DNA of 64,000 nucleotides from Geobacter sp. OR-1 (GTDB lineage Bacteria; Desulfobacterota; Desulfuromonadia; Geobacterales; DSM-12255): the NCBI RefSeq assembly GCF_000813145.1, contig NZ_BAZF01000003.1:1-64000 (forward strand). Reading direction: 5' to 3'. Positions 15,883 to 25,058 of the stretch are shown here, one piece after another. Each line of letters opens with the position of its first letter. The first letter of the stretch is position 1. A model generated the notes under the pieces. That model ran no database searches. It had not been told where the DNA came from and saw nothing but the letters and a program-made list of their open reading frames with translations. The position numbers and the translations under genes were made by a program.

Positions 15883-18136
15883 GATACCCCTCGCAGACCG
15901 GCACTGTGAAAGAGAATACATTCCCCCCAGTGGGGCCGGTTTCATAAAATATCTTTCCGTGATGCCTTTCCACAATCTCTTTGCAGATGGCAAGCCCCAG
16001 CCCGGTTCCACCACGGGAGCCCATGTCGTCCCGTTCCAGTTGTTGAAACTTCCTGAACAGCTTCTCCCGATCAGCCCATTGAATTTGCCTGCCGCTGTCC
16101 GTCACGGAAATAATGACATAACTCCCGGATATTGCGCCATTAACCATGACAACCTTGTGTTCCGGGGAAAATTTGACCGCATTGGAAAGCAGATTGCTCA
16201 GAACCTGGGCAAGCCTTTCGTAGTCGCCAAACAGTTGGGGCAGGTCGGCAGGGGCGCTATTGATGACCGTTATGCTTCTGCCGATGGCAAACCCCTTGAT
16301 TTCGTCAATTGCCGAATTGATCAGTTCGACGGCGGATAACGGCTGGTAAACAAATTCACCTTTGCCTGCTTCGATCTTGGATATGTCGAGGATGTCGGTA
16401 ATCAGCCGGATCAACCGGTCCGTATTACGCTGACATACTGTCATCAACTCTCTCTCTGTCGAGGTCAGCCATTTGCTTTTGCTCATGATAAACTGGAGCG
16501 CGCCCTTGATTGAGGTCAGCGGGGTCTTCAATTCATGGGAAACCGTAGAAATGAAATCGGCTTTCATCCGATCCACCGCTTCTTCAGGAGTCACCTCACG
16601 GATGGACATGATAAGCCCGGCAATGCTGTCATCACTGTCGATAAGCTGTGACACGGAAACCCGGAGCCTTCTGTTATTGACATCAAGCACGGTTTCCGGC
16701 TGGGGCTTTTCGGGGTCAAGAGCAATTGCGCCAATGGTGATTTCTTCCATCTGCGCGAAACCGTCGATGGCAGTAAGTTCAGATAGCCGCCGTCCGATGA
16801 CTCGGTGCGGAACCGTGTCCAAAAACTTCTGCGCCGCCGGATTGAACTGAATCACGCGATTCTCGCGGTCGGTCACCACCATCCCTTCAGCCATGCAGGT
16901 AAGGATGGTCTCCAGCATCCCCATTTCCAGCTGCAGCCTTTTGGTCCTCTCCTCGACCCTCTTTTCCAGCTGTTCGTTCAGTTGCTGCAAGGCCTCGGTT
17001 TTTGCGACAATTGTCGCATCGCGTTCGGCAAGGGCCCTGGCCATGCTGTTGAATGACCGGGAAAGCTGGCCAACCTCATCTGCAGAATCAACCTCTACCT
17101 GCTGATTGAGATCCCCGGCTTCAATCATGCCGACACCTTTGGCAAGGCTTCGCAGCGGCTCCGCCAACCGTCGCGAAACAAAATAAGCGATCCCGAACGA
17201 CAGAATCAGGGCGACAATTGCCGACGCCAATATGTTGCGGTCACTTTCCTCCCTGATGTTGCGATAGGACGCCATATCAACGGCAACACAGAGGGAACCG
17301 ATAAGGCTCCCTTTCCCATTCAGGATCGGCAGGAATGAAGTCCGGTGCGGAGACCCTTCAATGCTTATTTCTCCTGCATATGACTGCCCAGATGCCAGCC
17401 GCTCCATTGCCTCCTGGCTGATATTCAGTTGATATCCTTGCGCATGGCGGTTACTGACGATGTTTGTCAGATTCTGGATAACCGTCACATGCTTTTCATC
17501 GCCGAACAGGTTTCTCAACTGCTGGGAGAGGGCAGCGTCACCGTTCAGGATGTCGCCTGCAATGACGGCACCGATCATCTCGCCGCGCTCCCCAAGGATC
17601 GGCACTATCACCGTTATCACCATGCCGGAGGAGCCGTTTTTCCCGAGGCTCATGTAAAGCCGGGAAGAGGGCATTTCGCGCTCGAGCAGCTCCCTTGACA
17701 TAATTTCGGTTGTTATAATGGGGCGCTTCTCTTTGAAAACCTTTTTCAACAGATCCGTCAGCCCGAATTCGCCACCGGCAGTATTAGGGTACAGCCGGAC
17801 AAACACATCCTGTTTTGAATCGACAATCGTAATGAAGTCTACGAACGGAAGATTTGCATGCCACCTGGAAAGGGCGTCTGACAGCCAGGCGCGGTCCTTT
17901 TCGATAAAGCGCTGCTTAACCGGAAAGGCGGAAACAGGCTGTAGAAGCGAATCTCTGGTAGTCTCGGCGCGGGCATAGAATTGGTGCTGCAGGTAACGAA
18001 GTGTTTCGGCGAGTTCCGAGTCAATCTGCCTGGAAATGAAAGATTCAACACTGATTATGGTCGTACAGAGGAGAATGGAGAATGATATCACCAGAAGGAG
18101 AATAACCGAGAGCAGCAACTTGGTGCGTATTCCCAT
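15872..18136 (-). CDS. Membrane sensor kinase, Cache-HAMP-PAS-HisKA-HATPase
   Basis: About 754 residues. TM1 is at about 5-28, followed by a ~260-residue periplasmic sensor of double-Cache type (LYMSLGKNGSSGMVITVIVP, IGAVIAGDIL). TM2 near 295-318 precedes a HAMP domain (RRLAEPLRSLAKGVGMIEAG), a coiled coil and a PAS domain. HisKA has H534 in SHELKTP, and the ATPase domain has N-box LLSNAVKF and G2 GGTGLGLA. The G1 box reads DSGRQI instead of the usual DxGxGI, so a normally conserved Gly is replaced. Start is uncertain. MGIRTKLLL at 18136 gives a normal N-terminal membrane anchor, with 18148 also possible. It is the only membrane input of the three clustered kinases. Confidence 0.85.
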   Translation of the reverse strand: MGIRTKLLLSVILLLVISFSILLCTTIISVESFISRQIDSELAETLRYLQHQFYARAETTRDSLLQPVSAFPVKQRFIEKDRAWLSDALSRWHANLPFVDFITIVDSKQDVFVRLYPNTAGGEFGLTDLLKKVFKEKRPIITTEIMSRELLEREMPSSRLYMSLGKNGSSGMVITVIVPILGERGEMIGAVIAGDILNGDAALSQQLRNLFGDEKHVTVIQNLTNIVSNRHAQGYQLNISQEAMERLASGQSYAGEISIEGSPHRTSFLPILNGKGSLIGSLCVAVDMASYRNIREESDRNILASAIVALILSFGIAYFVSRRLAEPLRSLAKGVGMIEAGDLNQQVEVDSADEVGQLSRSFNSMARALAERDATIVAKTEALQQLNEQLEKRVEERTKRLQLEMGMLETILTCMAEGMVVTDRENRVIQFNPAAQKFLDTVPHRVIGRRLSELTAIDGFAQMEEITIGAIALDPEKPQPETVLDVNNRRLRVSVSQLIDSDDSIAGLIMSIREVTPEEAVDRMKADFISTVSHELKTPLTSIKGALQFIMSKSKWLTSTERELMTVCQRNTDRLIRLITDILDISKIEAGKGEFVYQPLSAVELINSAIDEIKGFAIGRSITVINSAPADLPQLFGDYERLAQVLSNLLSNAVKFSPEHKVVMVNGAISGSYVIISVTDSGRQIQWADREKLFRKFQQLERDDMGSRGGTGLGLAICKEIVERHHGKIFYETGPTGGNVFSFTVPVCEGYHER

Positions 18137-18209
18137 GCATTGTCCCATGGTTGGCCGATTATTCCCGCTGCCGCACGGGGCACAGGCAGGAAATAAGGCC
18201 ACTGGTTGA

Positions 18210-19220
18210 TTAGATACCTTCAGCCTTCAGGTTGCGGGTCATCAGTTCAACAACCGCGGATTTGGCGGGCTTATCCTCATACAGCACCCGATAGACCTGC
18301 TCGGTAATCGGCATATCGATAGCGTAACGCTTGGCCAGTTCCCATGCCGATTCCGCTGTTTTTACCCCTTCGGCAACCATATGCATCTCCCCCAGGATCT
18401 CTGCCAGGCGGCGCCCCCTCCCCAGCTTCATCCCAACGGAGCGATTACGGGAAAGCTCTCCGGTGCAGGTGAGCACCAGGTCTCCCATCCCGGCAAGACC
18501 GGAGAAAGTTTCCGGCCTGGCACCCATGGCGATCCCGAGGCGGCTGATCTCGGCCAGTCCCCTGGTAATGAGCGCTGCCCTGGTGTTGCAGCCGAAACCG
18601 AGCCCATCGGAAATTCCGGCAGCAATAGCGATAACGTTTTTCAACGCCCCGCCCAGTTCAGCCCCGATGACGTCACTGTTTGTGTAAACTCTGAAGTAGC
18701 TGCAGTTAAAAACATCCTGGACAAACCTTGCCGCACTCTCGTCACCCGAGGCGGCAACAACGGCAGTCGGCATCTCCTGGGCGACCTCCCGGGCAAAACT
18801 GGGCCCGGAAAGCACGGAAAACCTCTGGTAAAGTGCTTGCGGAAGCAACTCCTCGAACAATTGCGATACTGCCAGCAGGGTGCCGACCTCGATCCCCTTG
18901 GATGCACTGGCGACAAATGTGGCCGGAGAAATCTCGGAGACAACTTCTTTCAAAACGCCCCGCAACAGCTGAGAAGGCACCACGAACAGCAGGAAATCCT
19001 TTTCCCGCGAGGCGTCAAAGAGATCGTTCGTGAACTGTAGCCCTGCAGCCAGCGTTATTCCCGGCAAGAACAGCCCGTTTACCCTGGTTGTTTTCATCTC
19101 TTCAACCAGTTCCGGTTCATAGGCCCAGAGGGTAACCGCATGACCCTTTTTCGCCAGCAGGTCGGCCAGGGTCGTGCCCCAGCTACCAGCACCAATCACA
19201 CCGATGTTCTTCTTATTCAT
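18210..19220 (-). CDS. gpsA: Glycerol-3-phosphate dehydrogenase [NAD(P)+]
   Basis: A 336-residue cytoplasmic enzyme making sn-glycerol 3-phosphate from dihydroxyacetone phosphate for phospholipid synthesis. It has the N-terminal Rossmann motif IGAGSWGTTLA, then VASASKGIE, LSGPSFAREVA and the catalytic Lys in GGALKNVIAIAAG. The C-terminal helical domain includes GLAGMGDLVLTC and RNRSVG. Length is typical. It lies 25 bases below the HEAT-repeat gene, in the same direction as gyrA. Confidence 0.95.
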   Translation of the reverse strand: MNKKNIGVIGAGSWGTTLADLLAKKGHAVTLWAYEPELVEEMKTTRVNGLFLPGITLAAGLQFTNDLFDASREKDFLLFVVPSQLLRGVLKEVVSEISPATFVASASKGIEVGTLLAVSQLFEELLPQALYQRFSVLSGPSFAREVAQEMPTAVVAASGDESAARFVQDVFNCSYFRVYTNSDVIGAELGGALKNVIAIAAGISDGLGFGCNTRAALITRGLAEISRLGIAMGARPETFSGLAGMGDLVLTCTGELSRNRSVGMKLGRGRRLAEILGEMHMVAEGVKTAESAWELAKRYAIDMPITEQVYRVLYEDKPAKSAVVELMTRNLKAEGI

Positions 19221-19245
19221 AACTCACCTGACAGATATAATCCAT

Positions 19246-20832
19246 TTAGTCGAGCCATTCGTCATCATCCGCCTCATGCGGATGCTCCCGCAAATCATAA
19301 CCTTCAGCCATCGCCTCGCGCGCCGCATCCATGCTTTCGATGGCAAGCTGCCGGATGAAGGGGTGCAGATGATATGGCATGGCGAAGCTGCCGAGACTCA
19401 GGGCAGAGGCAAGCGTTACCTCGACAAGCGCTCGTTCCCTGCCGGTCTTGAGGAGGAGATCGGCGGTTAGGAGCAGGCGGTTTCTGATCTGGTCAACGAC
19501 CGGAACGACAAGATCGCGGCAATATCGGTCCAATATGGCATCCAGCCCCTTGGCAATGGATTTGCCATCGCCCTTTTTTTCCAGAGCCACCCATTCTTCC
19601 GCGAAATCGTAAACGCGGCAGGTGGCCATGTACCAACCGGCAAAGTAATCATCCTCGAAAAGCGTGGCCCCGGCCATGATCAACCTGGTCGAATGGGCCA
19701 GGGCATTGAGATCGAATTCCCCGAAATCCGGGATATACGGAGTAGGGGACAGATCTTCTCCTTTGAAAACCCTTTTCAGTACGTAATACTCCGGCGGCAG
19801 CTGAAACAGGGTGTCGCGGTTCCGGAACAGGGCATCGCGCAGCAGCTGCAGGGCGTATGCGATATCGATCCGTACCAGCCCATCCTCAACGATACGTTCC
19901 TTGCTGATCGTATCGAATTCGGTGACAGAGATGGAGTTTGCCCCCCAGGCAGCCCTGACCCCGGTGGTCTCGTGCATGTGGAGGCATATGAACGAGAGTT
20001 CTCCAGGGCCTCCCCAGCGGGCAAACCAGAGAGTACGGTAGCCGGCGCCATCCAGGGGGCTGGCCCATGACACATGAAACGGAGTGCTCCGGGGCTGGGT
20101 ATCGGTCGCAGACGGGACTATGTCCAGAAAAGCCAGACGGCGCAGACTTCTGAGGCAATGTTCCCGCAACGGCTGTTCGCTTGCCGCGGCGCAACGTGAA
20201 AGGACCTCGGCCGCAGCAGGGTTCCTTATCTTCCCCAGCGTTGTAACGACTTCCCTGACCAGTTCCGGGGAATCAACTCCGAGCATGATCTCCAGGAGCC
20301 CCATCACCCGGTGGTCGGCGAGCTGCGCCAATTCCTGGATTATGGCAATCTGCAATTCATGGGGGTATTGGAGAAAATCCTCCATGAAAACGATCAGCCC
20401 CTCTTCACCCCGGTCAAGCAATCTCGGCAGGGTTTCGGCAAGCGGCCCCCCGAGGTCGTCGAACAGATGGGCGAAGGGGGGGATGCTGATGTCGACGCCA
20501 TAATCCTGCAACGCCCCGAGAAGCGCGGACTTGGCTGAACTGTCCAGGTCTGTCCTGCGGAGCGCGATCTGGATCAGCTGGTCCAGCCAGGGCTCCTCTT
20601 CAAAAAAATCAAGCAAATAGGCAAACCGGGACAGGAGTTCACCGTCGGTTTCCTGCCGGATACGCTTGAGCAGAGGGGTGAGCGCCCTTTTGCCCGCTAG
20701 TTTGAGGGATCGGCCGATATCGTCGATCTCGTCGAACGTCACCTCTTCCCTTTCCACCTGTTTGAGCAGGCGAATGATGTCGTGGCGTTCCTTGAGGCTA
20801 TTGTCGATCGGTCTGCAGCGTTCAATGGTCAC
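19246..20832 (-). CDS. HEAT-repeat protein of unknown function
   Basis: A 528-residue, mostly helical, acidic protein with no signal peptide. The N-terminal 240 residues read as HEAT/ARM-like repeats (LKLAGKRALTPLLKRIRQ, LAQLADHRVMGLLEIMLG, EVVTTLGKIRNPAAAEVLSR). The rest is a less repetitive region rich in aromatic residues (GYRTLWFARWGGPGELSF, YYVLKRVF). It starts 11 bases after gyrA and ends 25 bases before gpsA, so it is almost certainly co-transcribed with both. HEAT scaffolds bind proteins or lyase substrates, and nothing here points to a specific partner. Confidence 0.75.
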   Translation of the reverse strand: MTIERCRPIDNSLKERHDIIRLLKQVEREEVTFDEIDDIGRSLKLAGKRALTPLLKRIRQETDGELLSRFAYLLDFFEEEPWLDQLIQIALRRTDLDSSAKSALLGALQDYGVDISIPPFAHLFDDLGGPLAETLPRLLDRGEEGLIVFMEDFLQYPHELQIAIIQELAQLADHRVMGLLEIMLGVDSPELVREVVTTLGKIRNPAAAEVLSRCAAASEQPLREHCLRSLRRLAFLDIVPSATDTQPRSTPFHVSWASPLDGAGYRTLWFARWGGPGELSFICLHMHETTGVRAAWGANSISVTEFDTISKERIVEDGLVRIDIAYALQLLRDALFRNRDTLFQLPPEYYVLKRVFKGEDLSPTPYIPDFGEFDLNALAHSTRLIMAGATLFEDDYFAGWYMATCRVYDFAEEWVALEKKGDGKSIAKGLDAILDRYCRDLVVPVVDQIRNRLLLTADLLLKTGRERALVEVTLASALSLGSFAMPYHLHPFIRQLAIESMDAAREAMAEGYDLREHPHEADDDEWLD

Positions 20833-20843
20833 AATTTAGCGTC

Positions 20844-23417
20844 CTAATCCTCAGTCTCGATTTCCGTGGCGTCATCCTCGGACAGACTCTCATCATCGAC
20901 AGCAGAATCGTCGCTTTCATCCTTTTCCGCGAGTTTTGCCACGGCGACGATCCGCTCTTCAGCTTCCGTTACCATCAACCGAACGCCCTGTGTATTGCGG
21001 CCGATCACCGAGAATCCGGCAACCGGCATCCGGATGATTTTCCCCTGGTCGGTGATCAGCATAAGATCATTTTCGTCCGTAACCTGCTTTATGTCAACGA
21101 CACAACCGTTGCGCTCAGTGGTCTTGATGGTAATGATCCCTTTTCCGCCCCGGGATTGCAGCCGGTACTCGCTCAGCTCCGTACGCTTGCCGTAGCCGTT
21201 CTCGGTCACGGTAAAGAGCGATGAGCCGACAAAGCTGTCATTCAGTATTTCCATGCCGATAACCATATCATCGTCTTCCAGGGTCATTCCCCGGACCCCG
21301 CGCGACACCCGTCCCATCGGCCGGGCATCCGCCTCCTTGAAGCGGATCGATTTGCCGTTCCTGGACGCCAGCAGCACGTCCTGTTTGCCGTCGGTTATGG
21401 CAACCGTGATCAGCTTGTCCCCTTCATCCAGATTAACCGCTATGATGCCGCCCGAGCGGATATTGGAGTATTCGCGCAACGGGCTCTTCTTGACCACGCC
21501 TTGACGGGTTGCCATCATGATATAGCGGTCTTCGCTGAACTCCTTCACCGACAGGATCGCGGAAATCTTCTCACCCGGATTGAGATTGAGCAGATTTACA
21601 ATCGCCTTGCCGCGGGTTGCCCGTCCCCCTTCCGGAATCTCATAGACCTTCATCCAGTAGCATCTGCCGGCATCGGTGAAGAACATCAGGTAATCCTTGG
21701 ACGAGGCGATGAACAGGTGTTCGACAAAATCCTCGTCCTTGGTCTTCATCCCGGTCTTCCCTTTGCCGCCGCGGCGCTGCGCGCGGTAGAGGGTAACCGC
21801 ATTCCGTTTGATGTAGCCGGTATGGCTGACCGTAACCACCATGTCTTCCTCGACAATGGTGTCTTCCAACGATATTTCCGCAGTCTGATCGATGATCTCG
21901 GTGCGGCGTTCATCGCCGAATTTTTCCTTCAGTTCGACCAGTTCGGCAACGATGATCTTGAGGATCTCTTCCTCGGAAGCGAGAATCTCCTTCAGCCGGG
22001 CGATATACCTGAGGATATCCTCGTATTCATTGACGATCTTGTCCCGCTCGAGGCCGGTGAGCCTTTGCAGGCGCATTTCAAGGATCGCCTGGGCCTGGAG
22101 TTCGGAGAGCCTCACCTCCAGGTATCCTGCCGGCACCGGCAGATCGAGACGCTTCAGGAACTCGGGGTCGGCAAACTTGCCATCCATGAGCCCCTGCTTC
22201 GCTTCCGGCGGGGTAGGGGAGGAGCGGATCAGCTCGATTACCGCATCGAGCCAGTCCAGGGCGATCTTCAGACCTTCCAGGATATGGGCCCTGGCCTCGG
22301 CCTTTTTCAGATCGAATATGGTGCGCCGGGTAACGATCTCCCGCCGGTGGTCGACGAAATAATCGATCATCTCGCGCAGCGCCAGCACCCTTGGCCTGCC
22401 GTTGACGATCGCGAGCATGATGATCCCGAAGGAGGACTGCATCTGGGTCTGCTTGTAGAGGTGGTTCAGGATGATCTGCGGCTCTTCGTCCCTTTTCAGT
22501 TCGATGACGATCCGCATCCCTTCGCGGTCGGATTCGTCCCGCAGGTCGGAGATCCCCTCGATCTTCTTCTCTTTCACCAGTTCGGCGATTTTTTCGACCA
22601 ATCTCGCTTTGTTCACCTGGTAAGGTATTTCGGTAACCACAATGGACTGGCGCTCAGTCTTCTTATGCGTTTCAATCACTGCCCTGGCCCGCATCTGCAC
22701 GATGCCGCGACCGCTCCGGTAGGCCGAACGGATCCCTTCACGGCCGTAAATAAAGCCGGCAGTGGGGAAGTCAGGACCGGGAATATGGCAGAGAAGCTCC
22801 TCAAAGCCGATTTCCGGGTTATGGATGACTGCGATTATGCCGTTAATGACCTCGGTGAGGTTGTGGGGGGGAATATTGGTCGCCATCCCCACGGCAATGC
22901 CGGCGGAACCGTTTACCAGCAGGTTGGGGAACTTGGACGGGAGTACCAGCGGCTCCTGCAAAGAGTCGTCGTAGTTCGGGCCGGTGTCCACGGTCTCCTT
23001 GTCCAAGTCGGCAAGGAGCTCATGGGCAAGCTGATCCATCCTGATTTCGGTGTAACGCATGGCAGCCGGAGAGTCGCCATCCACGGAACCGAAGTTCCCC
23101 TGGCCGTCCACCAGCGGGTAGCGCAGCGAGAAGTCCTGCGCCATCCGGACAATGGTGTCGTACACCGCCGTATCGCCATGGGGATGGTACTTACCGATAA
23201 CGTCACCGACCACGCGGGCCGACTTCTTGTACGGCTTGTTCCAGTCGTTCCCCATATCGTACATGGCGAACAGGCAGCGCCGGTGCACCGGCTTCAGACC
23301 GTCACGCACATCAGGAAGGGCCCTGCCGATGATGACCGACATGGCATAGTCCATATAGGACCGCTTCATTTCGTCTTCTATGTTTACCGCTATCTTGTTG
23401 TTGTTCTGTTCGAGCAT
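20844..23417 (-). CDS. gyrA: DNA gyrase subunit A
   Basis: An 857-residue type IIA topoisomerase subunit that breaks and rejoins DNA during negative supercoiling. The catalytic Tyr lies in [10 protein letters not shown]. The quinolone-determining region reads [20 protein letters not shown]. The C-terminal beta-pinwheel has repeats such as [12 protein letters not shown], the GyrA-box-like QRRGGKG motif, and [11 protein letters not shown]. An acidic tail ends the protein. Start ATG 23417 is standard ([18 protein letters not shown]). In this genome it is separated from gyrB by about 8.5 kb. It heads a long leftward gene run through gpsA and three kinases. Confidence 0.97.
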   Translation of the reverse strand: MLEQNNNKIAVNIEDEMKRSYMDYAMSVIIGRALPDVRDGLKPVHRRCLFAMYDMGNDWNKPYKKSARVVGDVIGKYHPHGDTAVYDTIVRMAQDFSLRYPLVDGQGNFGSVDGDSPAAMRYTEIRMDQLAHELLADLDKETVDTGPNYDDSLQEPLVLPSKFPNLLVNGSAGIAVGMATNIPPHNLTEVINGIIAVIHNPEIGFEELLCHIPGPDFPTAGFIYGREGIRSAYRSGRGIVQMRARAVIETHKKTERQSIVVTEIPYQVNKARLVEKIAELVKEKKIEGISDLRDESDREGMRIVIELKRDEEPQIILNHLYKQTQMQSSFGIIMLAIVNGRPRVLALREMIDYFVDHRREIVTRRTIFDLKKAEARAHILEGLKIALDWLDAVIELIRSSPTPPEAKQGLMDGKFADPEFLKRLDLPVPAGYLEVRLSELQAQAILEMRLQRLTGLERDKIVNEYEDILRYIARLKEILASEEEILKIIVAELVELKEKFGDERRTEIIDQTAEISLEDTIVEEDMVVTVSHTGYIKRNAVTLYRAQRRGGKGKTGMKTKDEDFVEHLFIASSKDYLMFFTDAGRCYWMKVYEIPEGGRATRGKAIVNLLNLNPGEKISAILSVKEFSEDRYIMMATRQGVVKKSPLREYSNIRSGGIIAVNLDEGDKLITVAITDGKQDVLLASRNGKSIRFKEADARPMGRVSRGVRGMTLEDDDMVIGMEILNDSFVGSSLFTVTENGYGKRTELSEYRLQSRGGKGIITIKTTERNGCVVDIKQVTDENDLMLITDQGKIIRMPVAGFSVIGRNTQGVRLMVTEAEERIVAVAKLAEKDESDDSAVDDESLSEDDATEIETED

Positions 23418-23738
23418 GTATCGTGATCCTGTCCGGTACCCGATCAGCAGGCACCTTCCCCCTTAGAATTTAACTGTTATTGAATGGCGCAAATCCGCGA
23501 CTGATGCCCCTTAATTCGACAGATTCCTGTCCCATGAAATAATTCGAGCGTCAGATTTGTTCGCGATTGAAATCATGGGGAGAAAAGGTGGGGCTTCCTG
23601 TTTTATAAACTTGTCTTTATTACCATATTCCAGCCGGCAATGGAAATGATTTCCCCATTTTCAGGGTCCGGGGCAGTTGAAAAGGCGGTTCCTCTTGAAT
23701 CAAGGGAGGGGAGGGGAGGGGGGATGAACGGGGGAGAG
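23418..23738. other. gyrA upstream region
   Basis: A 321-base non-coding stretch containing the gyrA leader and, at its far end, a G-run tract described separately. No clear sigma-70 hexamer pair stood out, and no RNA gene was seen. Confidence 0.4.
23704..23723 (+). other. G-quadruplex-forming tract
   Basis: Four G-runs (3, 4, 4 and 6 G) separated by single A residues, GGGAGGGGAGGGGAGGGGGG. This matches the pattern for a very stable parallel G-quadruplex with one-base loops. It lies 15 bases beyond the stop codon of the BrnA-like gene, on the opposite strand to its mRNA. Confidence 0.8.
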
Positions 23739-24077
23739 CTAATCGGCGCGGAGTTTTTTCCCGCGGCCGGTTGAACGCGTGGTCAGGCACGTTTCCCATG
23801 TTTCGTGGATAGCCTCACGAACCACATCCGTCAAACGCAGCCCTTGGGCGAACTGCTTCAGAGCATCATTCATCAGCGTTTGGTAGTTGCCGCCAATCAT
23901 TTCAGCCCGAGCCTTGAATGTTGCCAGTACGTCGTTATCAACCCTCATGGTTATGCGGGACTTGCCGCCTGCCTCAGCCTGCAATTTTGCCAGGTGTGGC
24001 GTTTCGCTGACCGGTTTCGCGTCGGTAAAATCTAACTCATTATATTTGTCGTGCATCTTGTCAGAACTGGCTTTCAT
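23739..24077 (-). CDS. BrnA-like ribbon-helix-helix antitoxin (orphan)
   Basis: A 112-residue basic protein. The middle SRITMRVDNDVLATFKARAE and the following NYQTLMNDALKQF are typical of BrnA/CopG-type antitoxins, which dimerise through a ribbon-helix-helix, bind their own promoter and neutralise the RNase toxin BrnT. The usual toxin gene should lie directly upstream (24078-24370 on this strand), but I see no BrnT-like frame there. The C-terminal tail (about residues 85-112) is longer than the DNA-binding core and may be divergent. Start ATG follows AAGGAGG. It is probably a solitary regulator or a remnant. Confidence 0.65.
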   Translation of the reverse strand: MKASSDKMHDKYNELDFTDAKPVSETPHLAKLQAEAGGKSRITMRVDNDVLATFKARAEMIGGNYQTLMNDALKQFAQGLRLTDVVREAIHETWETCLTTRSTGRGKKLRAD

Positions 24078-24215
24078 AGCGCCTCCTTTGCGGCTCGTTT
24101 GCCTTCCAGGCTGAAATTAGCTGTAAATTGAGGTTAACAAAACTGAGTCGATGATTGGTCAGCAGTTACTCACACTTTTCCATAGTCATCTTCAGCCCGG
24201 GGAAAACGGGGCCGA

Positions 24216-24242
24216 GGCGGCAGCAGCTCGACTGCTGCCGCC
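24216..24242 (-). terminator. Hairpin downstream of small membrane protein gene
   Basis: A perfect 11-bp stem, GGCGGCAGCAG with CTGCTGCCGCC and a five-base loop, about 65 bases beyond the stop at 24308. A weak T-rich stretch follows on the minus strand (GTTTTCC). Likely terminator. Confidence 0.5.
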
Positions 24243-24307
24243 GATGGTTATGCATCACGATATTTTCAGCTCGTCTCGCATTTGCTTCAAAATGTCGTTG
24301 TAAAGAC

Positions 24308-24823
24308 CTAGCGCTTGTTGAGCGCCCCAAGGTCACCAGTGATAAAAGTTGCTGGGTTATTAATGTCAATGCTTCGCCAGTTCTCCATCATTTTTGTCGT
24401 GGCGCTCATGATCTCACGCTGTATGTTTACGTAATCGTTTACCATGCCTAGCAGTTTGTCCGAGCATACCAACTTGAGCCCATGCAGCTCACCTTCAGCC
24501 CTCGCAAATGTCTTTTGGATGTTCGATTGCATTTCTCCCAGAGATTCGTGAAGCTTTATGAGGACGTCGTTGCTGTTCCCTGGGTCTGAGAGAATGCTAT
24601 TAAAAGCATTGGAGACTGTCTCAGCAAAGAACTTCTCAGAATCGGCGCGGACGGCTACTGTAATTTCGTCGAGTGTTTTCAAATAGTGCTTATACTCTGC
24701 GTACCTGACGTCAAAGTTCCGTTTCATTTCTTCGTCGCGACGCTTCAAAAAGTAGAAGGCTAACGGGGCAATTATCCCTGAAATGACGACACTAACTATC
24801 GCAGGCGTTAGGAGCTCTTTCAT
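24308..24823 (-). CDS. Small membrane-anchored coiled-coil protein, unknown
   Basis: About 171 residues. A single N-terminal membrane segment (PAIVSVVISGIIAPLAFYF) is followed by a basic stop-transfer (KRRDEEMKR) and a long helical, probably coiled-coil, cytoplasmic part to the end. I recognise no family or catalytic motif. ATG 24823 is favoured because AAGGA sits 6 bases ahead, while the ATG at 24829 abuts it. Composition is more AT-rich than the housekeeping genes around it, suggesting recent acquisition. Small signal-anchored proteins of this kind occur in phage-defence and toxin contexts, but nothing here shows that. Confidence 0.5.
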   Translation of the reverse strand: MKELLTPAIVSVVISGIIAPLAFYFLKRRDEEMKRNFDVRYAEYKHYLKTLDEITVAVRADSEKFFAETVSNAFNSILSDPGNSNDVLIKLHESLGEMQSNIQKTFARAEGELHGLKLVCSDKLLGMVNDYVNIQREIMSATTKMMENWRSIDINNPATFITGDLGALNKR

Positions 24824-24858
24824 CTTCATTCCTTTTCAATGCATAACATGTTATTGAG

Positions 24859-24884
24859 CAGTTCACGCGCGTGCGCGTGAACTG
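24859..24884. repeat. 26-bp palindrome
   Basis: CAGTTCACGCGC, a GT centre, GCGCGTGAACTG: 12-bp perfect arms, located 36 bases upstream of the small membrane protein start. It may be an operator or a cruciform. No T-run follows, so a terminator is unlikely. Confidence 0.6.
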
Positions 24885-24939
24885 GTGATCTGCCCAAATG
24901 GAACAAATATCGTGTGATCCGGCTCTGCTCCGAGACCGC

Positions 24940-25034
24940 GCCCCATTATACGCCGCTAACGTTGATACGCAAGTCGAACCTTATCGACAAAAAAGGGCCG
25001 ACCCGGTCGGGATCGGCCTTTCTGCGGCGTCTGC
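24940..25034. repeat. Duplicated intergenic segment, copy A
   Basis: Shares CGCCGCTAACGTTGAT, then CGACAAAAAA, a GGCCGACCC...GGGATCGGCC hairpin and TTTCTGCGGCG with copy B at 25639-25727. The two copies are direct repeats flanking the SRPBCC gene. Confidence 0.75.
24988..25018 (-). terminator. Terminator of the SRPBCC gene
   Basis: On the minus strand GGCCGATCCCGACC..GGTCGGCC is followed by a T-run (the A-run at 24989-24994). It begins about 40 bases beyond the stop at 25059. Confidence 0.8.
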
Positions 25035-25058
25035 ATCATATGAGACAGTTCCCCAGGT

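Noticed and set aside
21501-23426. Long open frame antisense to gyrA (641 codons)
   Set aside because: It mirrors the gyrA codon pattern in a GC-rich gene, with no domain I recognise; a shadow frame.
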